Positions 46,640-59,229 of a stretch of 64,000 nucleotides of DNA are shown in pieces. The translations under genes and the position numbers were made by a program. Positions within the stretch are counted from its first letter, which is position 1; each line of letters starts with the position of its first letter. The notes beneath the pieces are model-generated. The model was not told the DNA's origin and did no database searches. It worked only from the letters and a program-made list of their open reading frames with translations. Origin of the DNA: Parietaria judaica (lineage: Eukaryota > Streptophyta > Magnoliopsida > Rosales > Urticaceae); NCBI GenBank assembly GCA_954871525.1, contig OX940869.1, positions 20,550,001 through 20,614,000 of the forward strand, in the 5' to 3' direction.

Positions 46640-46949
46640 AACTATTTTATTTTGCTCTTTAATTTTTTTTATTACCAGAAATTGTCAAACTTTGCTCATA
46701 AAACTGTCTAACTTTGTGGCAAAAACACACTAAAATGACATTTTCACAATTCAGTATTTTATTCCACAATTAGGTAAAATATAGTCTGCAGAATAATTAT
46801 TCAGAGTTAGTAAAAATAGGAATATAAAACTTTGAACTTGTGTTTTGAGGTAGTTTCCCTATATATAATATTTATAAAATAAAAATTGTTAAATTTTAAA
46901 GGAATCAACCAAATTAGCCGTAAAAAAAGAATTAGATTAAAGCGCTACA
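46640..46949. other. AT-rich DNA, no gene
   Basis: A phrase ATTGTC(A)AACTTTG near 46680 recurs at 50790, on the other side of the tandem array, which suggests these flanks were once one sequence. Confidence 0.35.
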
Positions 46950-48036
46950 CTTTGGAGCACATACACTAATGTCTTTTATTAAAATTTGTTAAATAATCTA
47001 TCAAGAATCTATGTACTCTAGGACAAGCTACAGTAGCCGTAGTGGGGTCGGCCTCTCCCACTTAATCTGAGATTGTTATTTATAATGTATTAATATTCAG
47101 AAATACATATATATATATATATATCATTTAATGATTCAGTTTTATTGTATCGTAGTGAAATGCGGCAACTTTTAGTATTATTGGTTTTCACCATTGATGA
47201 ATAAGTGAGTCCTTGTGAGTTTTGGTCTAGTGTTTTACGGAAGAAAAAAATAGACTATTTTACGTTCTCTATCTTTAAGATTAACGCAATATAATTTGAC
47301 AGCTTTTTCATAAGCCCGGGTATTATTATCATACCCTCAAATGTTAAAATATATTACAAAAGTGACATACATTTATGACAACTTTTTCATTGAATAACAT
47401 GTTATCACTATCATGGTTTTCAATGAGATATAGCAGCCTCCATTTACCAGCATCCCGATAAAAATATCGAAGGAAAATTAGTAAAAAAAAAAAAAAAAAT
47501 GCCGCATACCGCAAATATTCCATATGTTTACCGGAATGTCGCATATTGATGGAAATATAGACGGTAAATTAAAAAAAATTATTACAAGATTTCTATATTA
47601 TTTTATTATTAATAATATTAATAGGAATTTTATGTTTGAATTATAATAAAATAAAATAAAATAGAATATTAATATTATTTGAAATATACCATTATTAAAA
47701 AATTATATATTATTATACAATTATTAATGTCAAATAATTATACATATTAATTTAAAGAGGAATTCAGAAAATATTATTAATCTTAATATTAAGTAATTTT
47801 ACAATAGTAATTTTATGTTCGAAAACTGAATGGTTTAGGTCAAAAAGAAAAGAAACAAAAAAAGCAATCCCTAAATTCATTATTAAACAAAGATATTAGT
47901 GTACGGAGCATATACACTAAAATCTTTTAATAATATCTATTGGATTATCTTTTAGGAATCAGTATACTCTAAGGCGGAGCTACACTGGCCATAGCAGGGT
48001 CGGCCATCCCCACTTAATCGGAACTCGAAATTTATC

Positions 48037-48581
48037 GGGGTTAATCCCGGAAAAAGTTCCAATAATTTAAAAAATGGACTAATAAGTTTTATTTCTTTTT
48101 TTTTCCCCGACAAAATTTCAATTCTTTAATTTTGTATCTCTATTGGTACCTCCGTCAAAATTTTCACACTCCACTGTAACTCATGCCACTGTTACAAATT
48201 TGTGTCCTCATTTCTTAGGAAAATTAGCTATCAGAAAGTTGGACGATCAAAGACAATAGTGGGATATATACTTAAACGGGAGCACAATTGCTTTTTTCAA
48301 CCCCTGAACACGGCATAATCCATGGTTCAGAATTTTCACGGAAGTGAAATGAGGAGACAAAACTAGAGAATTTGAACTTTGTCAGGGTGAAAAAAAGAAC
48401 TGGAATACAAAAGCTAAATTTGACATGGCATAAGTAACGGTGAAGGACGAAAATTTTGACGGAGGTACTAATAGGGATACAAAACAAAAGAATTAGAACT
48501 TTGTCCGGGCGAAAACAAAAAAAGAATTGGAACCTATTGCTCCATTTTTTGAAAGTATTGGAACTTTTTTGGTATTAACCC
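48037..48581. mobile_element. MITE with 9 bp target duplication (Mutator-like)
   Basis: Terminal inverted repeats read GGGGTTAATCCCGG..AAAAAGTTCCAATA on the left and complement of the same at the right end (GAACTTTTTTGGTATTAACCC). Flanking 9 bp are AAATTTATC and AAATTTATA, an imperfect duplication of the Mutator length. Most of the 545 bp folds into a long inverted repeat. No ORF is of note. Confidence 0.85.
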
Positions 48582-48926
48582 AAATTTATAATGTATTAAT
48601 ATTCAGAGTAGTGTATATATATAAATATATCATTTTTATTGAGTTTTATTGTAGCGTAGTGAAATGCGGCAACTTTTAGTATTATTGATTTTCACCATTG
48701 ACTATTAAGTGAGTCCTTGAGAGCTCTGGTCGAGTATTTTAAGAAAAAAGAGACTATTTTTACTATCTCTATCTCTAAGAATAATGCATTATAATTTGAA
48801 AGTTTTTTCGAAAGCCCGAATATTATTATAATACCCTCAAATGTTAAAATATATCACAAAAGTGAAATACATTTGTGACAACTTTTTCATTAAATAACAT
48901 TTTATTACTATCATGCCGCATACTAC

Positions 48927-49442
48927 TGTTGGATCCCAATTCACGGATCTGCAAAGAACACGAATAGCACCAAAGAAATCGAACAGAAAATTGAAGAACA
49001 CAAACTTTTGGGAGAAGAATTTCTCTATTGATAATCGAAGGCAAAATACAAGAAGATAAACTCAAAAATTCTAATGGACTCTGCTCTACTCAGCACTTTA
49101 CAAAGTGTACATGCTAGGTATATTTATAGCCTCACATAGGCGAAACCCTAGCTAACCAAATCGCACAAAATCAGGAAACTACCCTAAATAATCTCGCCAA
49201 ATCTTTGACTTTATTTGCTTGCTCCTCAAGCTACGCGCTTTCCTTTTCTAGGTAGAGTTTCCCTTTTTCTCCTCGGACATCTTCTCTGTCAGCGAGCCGA
49301 CTTGCTCGCCCTTCCTCGAGCACACTTGCTCGGGCCTTCTTCCTCGAACATACTTGCTCGCGTCTCCCGAGCTGACTTGCTCGTGTTTCCGAGCAGGGCT
49401 GACTTCTTCTGTGTGACGAGCCAAGTTAAGCTTAAACTCACA
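48927..49442. mobile_element. Solo LTR, 516 bp
   Basis: It starts TGTTGGATCCCAATTC and ends AAACTCACA, flanked by ACTAC on both sides (48922-48926 and 49443-49447). It holds a (GAGC)(A/C)(A/G)ACTTGCTCG-type minisatellite at 49300-49390. TGTTGG starts are common in Copia LTRs; class otherwise unproven. Confidence 0.88.
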
Positions 49443-50789
49443 ACTACAACTACACCATAAATTTTACGAGAATGCCGCATAGCTATGGAAATATAGACGG
49501 TAAATTCAAAATTATTACAAGAATCATATTATCATTTTATTATTAATAATATTAATAGGAATTTTATATTTGAATTATACATAAAATGAAACAAATTTAT
49601 AATATTAATATTATTTGAAATATAAAATTATTGAACAATTATATATTAGTATACAATTATTAATATCGTATAATTAGACATATTAATTTAAGTTGGAGTT
49701 TCAAAAAATATTATTAATAATAATAATATGTAATTATACAGTAAGAATTTTATGTTAGAAAACCAAATGATTTAGGTAAAAAAAAAAAACCAATCCCTAA
49801 ATTCATAATTAAACAAACATATTAATGTACGGACCACATGCACTATTATCATTTAATAATATTTCTTGGATTATCTTTTAGGAATCAGTACACTCTAAGA
49901 GGGAGCTACACTAGCCGTAGCGGAGTCGACCACCCCCACTTAATCAGAACTCGTAATTTATAATGTATTAATATTCAGAATAGATATATCATTTATAGAT
50001 TGAGTTTTATTGTAGCATAGTGAAATGCGGCAACTTTTCGTATTATTGGTTTTCACAATTGATGATTAAGTGAGTCCTTGAGAGTTTTGGTCGAGTGTTT
50101 TAGGAAAGAAAAAAAAGACTACTTTTACGTTCTCTATCTTTAACATTAATGCATTATAATTTGACATCTTTTTCAAAAGCCCGGATATTATTATAATACC
50201 CTCAAATGTTAAAATATATTACAAAAGTGACATACATTTATGATAGTTTTTTTTATTAAGTAACATGTTATTAGTATCAAGGTTTTCAATGCAGATGAGA
50301 TTTACCAACCTCCATTTTACAAGCATGCCGATGAAAATATTGACGAAAAATTCGTAAAAAAAAAGGCATATTGCATACCGCAAATAACATATAAATTTTA
50401 CGGCAATGCCGCATGCCGATGGAAATATAGACTAAACTCGGAAAATATTACACGATTTATATTATTATGTTATTATTAATAATATTAATTAGAACTTTTG
50501 TTTGAATTATACACAGAATGATACAAATATATTATATCAATATTATTTGAAATATACAATTATTAAACAATTATATATTATTATACAATTATTAATATTA
50601 AACATTATACATATTAATTTTAATAGGAATTTCAGAAAATATTATTGATACTAATAGTAAGTAATTATACAATAGGAATTTTATGTTAGAAAACCGAATG
50701 TTTAGGTCCAAAAATAAAAGCATTCCTTAAATATATCATTAAAATAAAGCCTTAACTACCAATTGTAGCTTTAAAACAACAAAAATTGT

Positions 50790-53157
50790 CCAACTTTGTG
50801 CCAAAATTATTAATTCTAGTCACTTAAATAAATAAAGCAATAAAATGGTTTGCATTTATTTACCCAATGCATAAGGCCGTACCTCGTTTCTTACGATGAC
50901 TTCCACTGCGCTTTCTGAGGTTGAGCAGAGCTTCCGCAAGAATTTCTTCACGTACCCAAAGCGTGGGCTTCGTCGACAGAACTTCGTTGCTTTCTAGCCT
51001 ATGCGATTTTTGAGCTATTGGGAATAGAATTTCCCTAAGCTAAAACTTTCTGGTGCGATAGAGAATTTCAAGAGCTTCTTTGAGACAGAGAGCTCGAATT
51101 TTGTAATATGAGAGTGATGTTGGATATGTGAAACTAGCTTGGTATTTATAGAAAAAACCATGCACACAAATTTCCATAGATAAGTGAAACAATCAATCTT
51201 AATTAGTATTATTCACAAGTCAATCAAAGACTTTTTTCAACCTTCCAGGATAGGTAGAAATAAAAAATATGATAATTAAAATACCAAATATTTAATTTTA
51301 TGTGATTAAAATAAATACCAAGAAAATAAAAAACTTACCATGATAAGTAGAATTCGATTTCTTCATTATTTAATCAATGGAATATATTTTCTTCATTTAA
51401 AATAAATACCAAGAAATTCCATTCCCTACCATGAATAGGAGATGTCGAATTTCTTCATTATTTTTAACCAAAAATTAATTCCAATTAAATCAATTAAGAT
51501 TACATGTAATTTACTAATCTTTTCCTTATTTGTAATTAACTTATCAATCAAATAATATCATGATTCAATCAATATTAAATTCTCATGCAATATGAATCTT
51601 TATTTAAAACTTGTAAATCAAGTTTCATGATTCATGCATAATTTATATTCATGACATGATTTATTTGATTTAAGTTAATACCATATTTGTATATAAAACA
51701 AATTAGTATCTCTAATTATCTTAACATATAAATATCGAATTTTTCATGCTCAAAATCGCCACCTCTTGCTTGGTAATCAAGCTTGGCAATTTTCATGATT
51801 CAAATATTACTTAATATGTTTTTCATGATAATTAACTTAATTAATTATTTAACAAAATATGATAAGGAAAATACCTAATGGGCTTATCCACCAAGGCTTG
51901 GTCAAATTTCCTCTCTCATTATTACCTAAGATTAAATCTCAATGGACCTAGTCCGTTAATTTAATCTCCAAGTAGTTTTTCATGAATTAACTTAAGATTA
52001 TGTTACGATCTATAATTTATAACATTTTCTCTATAGCTCTTACACATAAAATCATAGAAGAAAAAACTCTTAGAATTAAATTTCCTACAAAGTTGATGTT
52101 GACAATTTATTCCAGTTTTGACTTTTTTCGATCAGCTATTTTCCGGGCAAACTTTTGGTAATTTTGCCGCAACTTTTTGAAACTTTCCAAAACTTGACAC
52201 AAGATTTAGTTTCAAATGTTCTATCATAAATTAGAATAACAAATATCATAATTGTACGATTTTTCCTTTACAGAGCTATCCTGGGGACCATGGACCCACA
52301 TCACTTATGCTTCAACGGATCAGTCTGTTAACTCCGGTGTTATTCCACTAAAAACCCCAAGCTGTACTCTTTAGTGATGCGAATGATATATTCCTTTTTT
52401 TATCTTAAATGTGTCCAGTGATATAATCAAATTCCAGTGATTAATCTTTCACTTGATGATTTACAATTGAGCAGGCGTTTTACCGTTTAGCCACTTAATG
52501 CTTTTCTTCCTGAATTTCATCGGTGGTATTGTAGACAACTCACTTACGATTATGAGTCGTAAGCTGCGCATGAGTACCCTACTACTTCTCACGACCGATA
52601 ATTCGGGGAATCATCTTGACTTAGTAAAAAGCTATGTGATATCCATATCTGTGATCAAGCTAGCTACTCTTGCCTATCGATTATCATGTTCCCAATATAG
52701 CAGTGTTGGGAACCACAGTCTTTTTGTGTTATTTAACTTAAAAATCAAAGAACAATCAAGCCAACAGTCAGGGTTAAAGATCAGTTCATAATTTAGATTA
52801 ATTACCATTTGATCATCTTTTACGACTTAATTCAAAGTTGTCAGTGACGGTCTTAGTTGAGCAACTTTCAGAATTTAGTCAAGTCCTATCCAGTACAAAG
52901 ACACTTCGTACTAAATGCACTTAATGGGTATGACACATATCTATCAAGAATAGGATTTTCTCCATTTAGTCGCATTAATGACTTTATCAATTAAGAGGCT
53001 CCTACCTACTTAATTAAGTCACGGATACATTTGAGTTCATTTATTGCATCTATCAATTCTTCTTAACATTGACTCTGGTGTGATGATAGATTGCAATTGC
53101 ATTCCATTATGAACTATGGATAAACATTTGATTATACATAACGAACTATAGAAAAGA
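50790..53157 (-). mobile_element. Repeat family C, copy 3, truncated by the large CACTA
   Basis: It is collinear with 40440-42710, including GCATAAGGCCGTACCTCG near 50868, the CTATAAATAC promoter-like phrase on the minus strand near 51150, and the 23 bp block at 52274-52296. It stops at 53157 against CACTAG, so its remainder should lie beyond the CACTA element, outside the window. The 97-codon ORF at 52498 is not supported. Confidence 0.7.
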
Positions 53158-53259
53158 CACTAGTACAAATTGTTGATCCTACCACGGTGTTTCAACCACG
53201 GAATTTTTTTTCCATGGTCGAAATCAAAGTTTCTACCATGGAATTTTTTTTTCATGGTT

Positions 53260-54060
53260 GAAAATCGAGTCACGCCGCGGCATGCTCTCAGATTTACTAC
53301 AGAAATATGTTCCGTTGTTGAAAATGTGTCGTAGTGATGTTGATACGCCGCGGCAGATAAATGATGCCGCGGCACGGGTTGTACACAACGACACTTTTTA
53401 AACCGTTGTTCATACCACGAAGTGTACGCCACGGCGTGTATTAAAATACGCCACGGGCACGTCGTTTTTAGAGATAAGCCACGACATTCTCCACGACACG
53501 CCGTGGCATGGGTGGTACACGACGACTGCTTGAAAACTAAAATCCTAGGTTTTAAGTGACACGCCCCGGCATCATTTGTAACAAGCCGCGGCACTGTTAG
53601 TACACGACGACATTTTAAAACCGTTGTTCATAACCCGCAGTAAAAAACCTAGTAGGCCACGGCGTGGATTTCAATACGCCACGGCATTGCGTTTTAAGTG
53701 ACACGCCACGGCATCATTTATAACATGCCGCAGCGTGCCTCGTATCATAACCCGCAGTAAAAATCCTAGTATGCCGCGGCGTGTCTTGAAATACGCCACG
53801 GCATTGCGTTTTTAGTAACACGCCACGGCATCATTTATAACAAGCCGCGGCGTGTATCGTATACTTAACCCTAACATCTCAGTTTCATCATTTATAACAT
53901 GCCGCAGCGTGCCTCGTATCATAACCCGCAGTAAAAATCCTAGTATGCCGCGGCGTGTCTTGAAATACGCCACGGCATTGCGTTTTTAGTAACACGCCAC
54001 GGCATCATTTATAACAAGCCGCGGCGTGTATCGTATACTTAACCCTAACATCTCAGTTTC
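53260..54060. repeat. Subterminal array of GCCGCGGC/GCCACGGC motifs with a 174 bp duplication
   Basis: Many copies of a palindromic GCCGCGGC core, often ACGCCGCGGCGTG, and CpG-decay variants (GCCACGGC) occur every 20-50 bp (for example 53347-53354). A 174 bp stretch is repeated exactly in tandem (53713-53886 and 53887-54060). CACTA transposase partners bind clustered subterminal repeats, so this is a candidate binding array. Confidence 0.85.
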
Positions 54061-54760
54061 TCATTACGCCGTCGAACCTCGCCTCTCCCCTTCGCCTTCG
54101 ACCTCGCCTTCGACTCCTAACCCTTCGCCGTCGCTCCCGCCCTCGCCCTCGCTCTGGTCCTCGCCGTCGCTCCCGCCTTCGCCGTCGCCGTCGCTCTCTT
54201 TCTCGCCGTCGATTCGCCGCAACACGCTTCTCGCCGTCGATTCGCCGCCGTCGCCTCTCAATGTTAGTATCGATTTCAAGCTTGATTTTTTTAGCATTTT
54301 TTTTGTTTTTTTTTTATTATTCGAATCAATACTTGAAAATTGTTTGTATTAGGTTCATGGTATTGGTTTTGTGAGATGAAATTAGGTTTTGAAATTAGAT
54401 TAGGTTTTGAAATTAGGTATTGGTTTTGTGAGATGAAATTAGGTTTTGAAATTAGATTTTGTAATTAGGTTTTGAAATTAGATTTTGTAATTAGGTTTTG
54501 AAATTAATTGGGTATTGAATTTAGGTTTTGCGTATTGAAATTTAGTTTTGGGTATTGAAATTGCGTTTTAAAATTAGGTTTGCGTATTTAAATTGCGTTT
54601 TAAAAATTTGGATTAGTTTTGAAATTGCGTATTGAAATTCGGTTTTGAAATTAGTTTTGTAATAATTAGGTGTTAGGGAATTGAAATTAGTTATATTGAT
54701 TAGTTTTTTTGCTTGAAATTAATAATTTAATATGTGACGTTATCTTTTTTATAGATTTCA
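54061..54760. other. Leader of the CACTA gene: CT/TCG-rich exon-like block and TTAGGTTTTGAAA repeats
   Basis: 54070-54260 is a TCGCC-rich simple repeat that reads as Ser/Pro repeats and is probably untranslated leader. 54345-54700 is a degenerate array of GAAATTAGGTTTTG units. It ends in TTTTTTATAG (54747-54756) just before ATG 54761, so this array is probably a leader intron with a donor near 54265 (GTATCG). Confidence 0.55.
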
Positions 54761-56393
54761 ATGGCACCCCAAAGAAAACGAGCACGTGGATATTTAGTGG
54801 TTCGATCCGGATCGGGGAGCCGAGCCCAGGCAGAGGTCCCGGAGGATCTACCAGTTGATCCACCACCTCCCGTTGAAATATTAAACTTCAACACCGAAGC
54901 GGCGAAGAAACGATTTCTACAAATTAGCACGCGGAAAATATGCCCAGAGCGGGGATTCGCCAAATTCCCGATTTCAGATATGGGTGAACTCGGCGAAGCT
55001 CTCAATGAGAGCATCGTACAGCGCGGTTGGCAGAATTTTGTACTCCAACCAAAGATCAAGGCGAGGAGTGTGTTGGTGCACGAATTCTATGTAGCTCCTC
55101 CCGATGAGTCAGCAATCGGGTATGTCAGTGTTCGGGGTACTCGATTTGAGATCAATCCTCGAATCATTAATGAGTACCTCGGAACCCGAAATTTTACGGA
55201 CGAGGAATACGAGCACAACCACTTACACGACCAATAGTTGAATCAACCGTTCTACGACGCCATAGCGGCGGCAATTGCTACGCCCGGAGCTAATTGGCAC
55301 GAGAAGGGCGGAGAGGCATGGCTGGTTAAAAGTCAGCTGAATCGGAAAGCCAAAGTGTGGATGTACTTCTTTGGGAGCAACCTATACCCGCATTTGCACT
55401 TCACGGAGCTGCAGTTCGACTTTCTCAAGTTGATCTACGCCGGAGTTACGGGATTGAATATCGACGTCGGTCGTTTCATATTCTCCTACATGCGTGGCAT
55501 GGTGTACGAGCAGTCGAAGTGCTCATTGGGCTTCCCGTTCCTTATCACAGCTCTCTGCATAAACGCCGGGGTAAGTATAGCTTCATTTGTGTATAAGTTT
55601 AGTTGTGGAATTCAGTTGTATCAATATTGATTTAATCTGTCTTTGAAACTATCGTTTAGATCAAGGAGAATGAACTCGACATTACGGTGCCGAATGGAAA
55701 GAAGATGGACGCGGCCTGGATCCGGAGTTTGAAAGAACCCGAAGATGAGGAGCCAGCGATCGTACCTGAAAATCCGGTAAAATTATAGCTTCATTTGCTT
55801 AATTCTTTATAATTGATTTATATTAATCTAATCTTGCTTGAATTTCATGGTTCAGGCCATTGAGATACCGCCTGCTGCCGCCGCCCCCCCAATGCCTGAG
55901 CTTAACTACGATGCTCCGCCGATGAGAGCCTTCGTGGCTCACGGTGTTCGTAGTCTTCTGGAGTTCACTGCATATTGTAGGTCCTTCTGGCCGGGTATCT
56001 ACCCAGGTTAGAATCCTATCCCTAATCAATATTACATATGTATTGAAATGTTTTTAATCAATAAATGCAATCTGTAAAATTTACCCAGGATTCCAGGCGC
56101 CAAATCAGTTTCCACCAATGCCGTGGCCAGCAGCATATCCCGATCAGTATCCGGCGCCGGCATTTGTTGACAGAGGCGGGAACGGCGAGGGCCAGAACGG
56201 CGGCGAGAACGTAGGCGGCGAGAACGGCGGCAACGAGAACCCCGAGAACCCAGCCAACCCCGCCAACCCCGTGATCCCCGAGAACCCCGCCAACCCCGCC
56301 AACTCCGAGAACGCCGCCAACCCCGAGAACACCGAGATCCCCGACGAAATCAACAACGAAGGCGAGAACAACGAGCACCCGGTCGAAGATTAG
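54761..56393 (+). pseudogene. Four-exon putative plant transposon protein, one internal stop
   Basis: Exons 54761-55570, 55660-55776, 55856-56006 and 56089-56393 join in frame (810, 117, 151 and 305 nt). Introns are GT...AG (donors GTAAGT, GTAAAA, GTTAGA). The first exon resembles the putative plant transposon protein domain (Pfam Transposase_32 type): RFLQISTRKICPERGF, VHEFYVAPPDES, FEINPRIINEYLG and LGFPFLITALCINAGV. The last exon is an Asn/Pro/Glu-rich repeat tail ending EHPVED. A single in-frame TAG at 55235-55237 interrupts the domain; the frame and splice sites are otherwise intact, so the lesion is recent or read through. Its place upstream of TNP2 suggests an element protein, possibly in a TnpA-like role; that is inference. 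Confidence 0.75.
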
Positions 56394-56534
56394 TATTTGT
56401 ATATGTTTATCATGTTTATTTTGTTTGAACAATTATTTAGTTAATATTACTATGTTTGTTTACTTTGAAAAATTATTTAGTTACTTTGAAAATTGCATTA
56501 TTTTGAAAATAAAATTAACAACATTTTCATAGTT

Positions 56535-58665
56535 TATTGTACTTCGTTTTGTAAAATTAATAAGATAATTCAATTGTGTAAAATTGTGTTACAATTAATA
56601 AGATAATTAATAATTAAATTGTGTAAAATAACTTATCATGCCGCGGCCTTTAAATGAACCCGCCGTGGCATGATTCAAATTTACCAATATACCCTCTGGA
56701 TTATGCAACGAACGCGGCATCATTAAAGAAGGCCTCGGCGAGTTGCATAATTCAGAGGGTATATTGATAAACATAAAAGATAAGTCGCGGCATTAAGTTA
56801 CCCATGCCTTGGCATTGGGCGATGAAGCCTTGGCTTGGGTAAACCGTGCCGCGGCATGTAGGTTGTTTCAAATTATACAGAGAGCATGGTTTCTGTAAGT
56901 CTTTATATGCCGCGGCGTTACCATCTATATGCCGTGGCGTTTCTTTAAAGGCCGAGGCATAGCTGTCAACATGCCGTGGCGTGACTTCGACTACGGTCAA
57001 TACCGTTGTTCAAAATATCATGCCACGGCATGGTGAATATCGTGCCGCGGCCCGTTTCATACTTCATTCATTTCGAAAATTATAAAAAAAATACTTTTAT
57101 AATGATAATATCACTCACAACAATTCAATATTATATTTAATACTTAAGAACTACAATAATTAAAATATATAGAATTATGTAAAATATATAGAATACAAAT
57201 ATGTAAGAATACAACGTTACATTTAATACTTTTATAACAACAAAATCACTTACAACAATTCAACATTACATTTATTACTTTTAAAACAACAAAATCACTT
57301 ACAACAATTAAACATTACATTTAATACTTTTAAAACAACAAAATTACTTACAACAATTCAACATTACATTTATTACTTTTAAAACAACAAAATCACTCAC
57401 ACTAATTCAACATTACATTTAATACTTTTAAAACAACAAAATCACTCACAACAATTCAACGTTATATTAATAAAACTACAACAATTAATATCATAATTCA
57501 TCATCAATACCTAAATCTCTACGACAACGATCGGCATGTTGATGTAAATGAGTCGTGCCTCGTTCAACGATTGCGAGAATCTATTGTACTTCGTTTTGTA
57601 AAATTAATAAGATAATTTAATTGTGTAAAATTGTGTTACAATTAATAAGATAATTAATAATTAAATTGTGTAAATTTACTTATCATGCCGCGGCCTTTAA
57701 ATGAACCCGCCGTGGCATGATTCAAATTTACCAATATACCCTCTGAATTATGCAACGCGCCGTGGCATCATTAAAGAAGGCCTCGGCGAGTTGCATAATT
57801 CAGAGGGTATATTGGTAAATTTGAATCATGCCACGGCGGGTTCATTTAAAGGCCGCGGAGAAGGCCTCGGCGAGTTGCATAATTCAGAGGGTATATTGAT
57901 TAACATAAAAGATAAGTCGCGGCATTAAGTTACCCATGCCTTGGCATTGGGCGATGAAGCCTTGGCTTGGGTAAACCGTGCCGCGGCATGTAGGCTGTTT
58001 CAAATTATACAGAGAGCATGGTTTCTGTAAGTCTTTACATGCCGCGGCGTTACCATCTATATGCCGCGGCGTTTCTTTAAAGGCCGAGGCATAGCTGTCA
58101 ACATGCCGTGGCGTGACTTCGGCTACGGTCAATACCGTTGTTCAATATATCATGCCACGGCATGGTGAATATCGTGCCGCGGCCCGTTTCATACTTCATT
58201 CATTTCGAAAATTATAAAAAAAAAATACTTTATAATGATAATATCACTCACAACAATTCAATATTATATTTAATACTTAAGAACTACAATAATTAAAATA
58301 TATAGAATTATGTAAAATATATAGAATACAAATATGTAAGAATACAACATTACATTTAATACTTTTAAAACAACAAAATCACTTACAGCAATTAAACATT
58401 ACATTTAATACTTTTAAAACAACAAAATCACTTACAACAATTCAACATTACATTTATTACTTTTAAAACAACAAAATCACTCATAACAATTCAACATTTC
58501 ATTTAATACTTTTAAAACAACAAAATCACTCACAACAATTCAACATTATATTAATAAAACTACAACAATTAATATTATAATTAGTCATCAATACCTAAAT
58601 CTCTACGACAACGATCGGCATGTCGACGTAAATGAGTCGTGCCTCGTTCAACGATTGCGAGAATC
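56535..58665. repeat. Tandem segmental duplication of about 1.05 kb
   Basis: Unit 1 (56535-57581) and unit 2 (57582-58665) both begin TATTGTACTTCGTTTTG and both end in GTTCAACGATTGCGAGAATC. Each carries motif arrays, an ATTACATTTAATACTTTTAAAACAAC minisatellite and the 3' end of a zinc-finger gene. Only in unit 2 does that end connect to a full gene; the copy at 57497-57581 is an orphan C-terminal scrap. Confidence 0.9.
57688..57858. repeat. Perfect 69 bp inverted repeat with 33 bp spacer
   Basis: 57688-57756 is the exact reverse complement of 57790-57858; both arms include CCGCGGCC at the outer end. The RNA would fold into a perfect 69 bp hairpin. Unit 1 of the surrounding duplication (56640-56790) has only a shorter, imperfect version. 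Confidence 0.95.
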
Positions 58666-59051
58666 TCTTGTCGGCACCATTTGCATTTCGCGTACCTATC
58701 TTGAGTTTGTGTCTCAACGTTCCATTTAAGCCTCATTTGAAAATCTGATTCCCATAGTGAAGACGGTGGCCTACCACGCCCACGCCCACGCCCACGCCCC
58801 CTCGTCGGTCGCGGCCCACCGGCACGAGAGGTAGGCATCCGATTTAGAGTTGGATTCGGAGGCATTTCAAACTCCTCGGTGTCGTCGGAGGTATTTGGAA
58901 CACTTTCAAAATCGGAGGAGATGACAATAGTATTATTGGAACTTGTTTCCATGGAAAAACTATCATCATCGGAGGAAGAGGAAGAGGAAAACACGTAAAG
59001 GACCGGGTGATATTCCGATGACAAACCGAAACGAGACGGATGATCATCCAT
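58581..59051 (-). CDS. BED-like zinc-finger protein 1 of the large CACTA
   Basis: The frame is open from 59303, but the start shared with its paralogue is ATG 59051, giving 156 residues. It begins MDDHPSRFGLS, has a serine/acid-rich middle (SSSSSSDDDSFS), an Arg/Gly run (RGRGRGRGRGR), then WESDFQMRLKWN and a C-terminal Cys2-His-Cys-like finger (AKCKWC...HLRRHADRC). This layout fits a small BED-type DNA-binding protein. It lies on the opposite strand to the transposase. It probably binds element DNA or regulates it; that is inference. No defects are visible. Confidence 0.65.
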   Translation of the reverse strand: MDDHPSRFGLSSEYHPVLYVFSSSSSSDDDSFSMETSSNNTIVISSDFESVPNTSDDTEEFEMPPNPTLNRMPTSRAGGPRPTRGRGRGRGRGRPPSSLWESDFQMRLKWNVETQTQDRYAKCKWCRQEILAIVERGTTHLRRHADRCRRDLGIDD

Positions 59052-59229
59052 AACTAAGAAAAATATGATATTTTTGAACCTAAGTATAAATTTGATGAAA
59101 CATAGACTAAAATGTGAGCAAGTAGGTTTAAATGGAAGATTTATGTGAATTTTAACGTTTTTAACATTATTTTGACAAATATAGCCGTTTATTACCGTTG
59201 TGGGGTAATAATTTCGGGTGAAAAAAAAA

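Larger units (their letters stand above)
46950..50760. repeat. Three tandem diverged copies of a roughly 0.9 kb repeat
   Basis: Copies start near 46950, 47890 and 49820. Landmarks repeat in order: GAGCTACACTAGCCGTAGCGG (47025, 47975, 49905), GTGAAATGCGGCAACTTTT (47155, 48660, 50023), ACCCTCAAATGTTAAAATATAT (47334, 48834, 50200) and GATGGAAATATAGACGGTAAA. The middle copy is longer because it carries a MITE (48037-48581) and a solo LTR (48927-49442). There is no coding. The array has no obvious class. Confidence 0.85.

Noticed and set aside
53160..53594. 144-codon minus-strand ORF at the CACTA end
   Set aside because: It runs from the terminal inverted repeat through the motif array; CpG-rich motifs lack stops, so it is probably chance.
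54026..54352. 108-codon Ser/Pro repeat ORF
   Set aside because: It is a TCGCC simple repeat in the presumed leader of the CACTA gene, out of context for a protein and ended by intron-like sequence.
56058..56432. 124-codon minus-strand Gly/Val ORF
   Set aside because: It is a shadow of the Asn/Pro/Glu repeat exon of the + strand gene.
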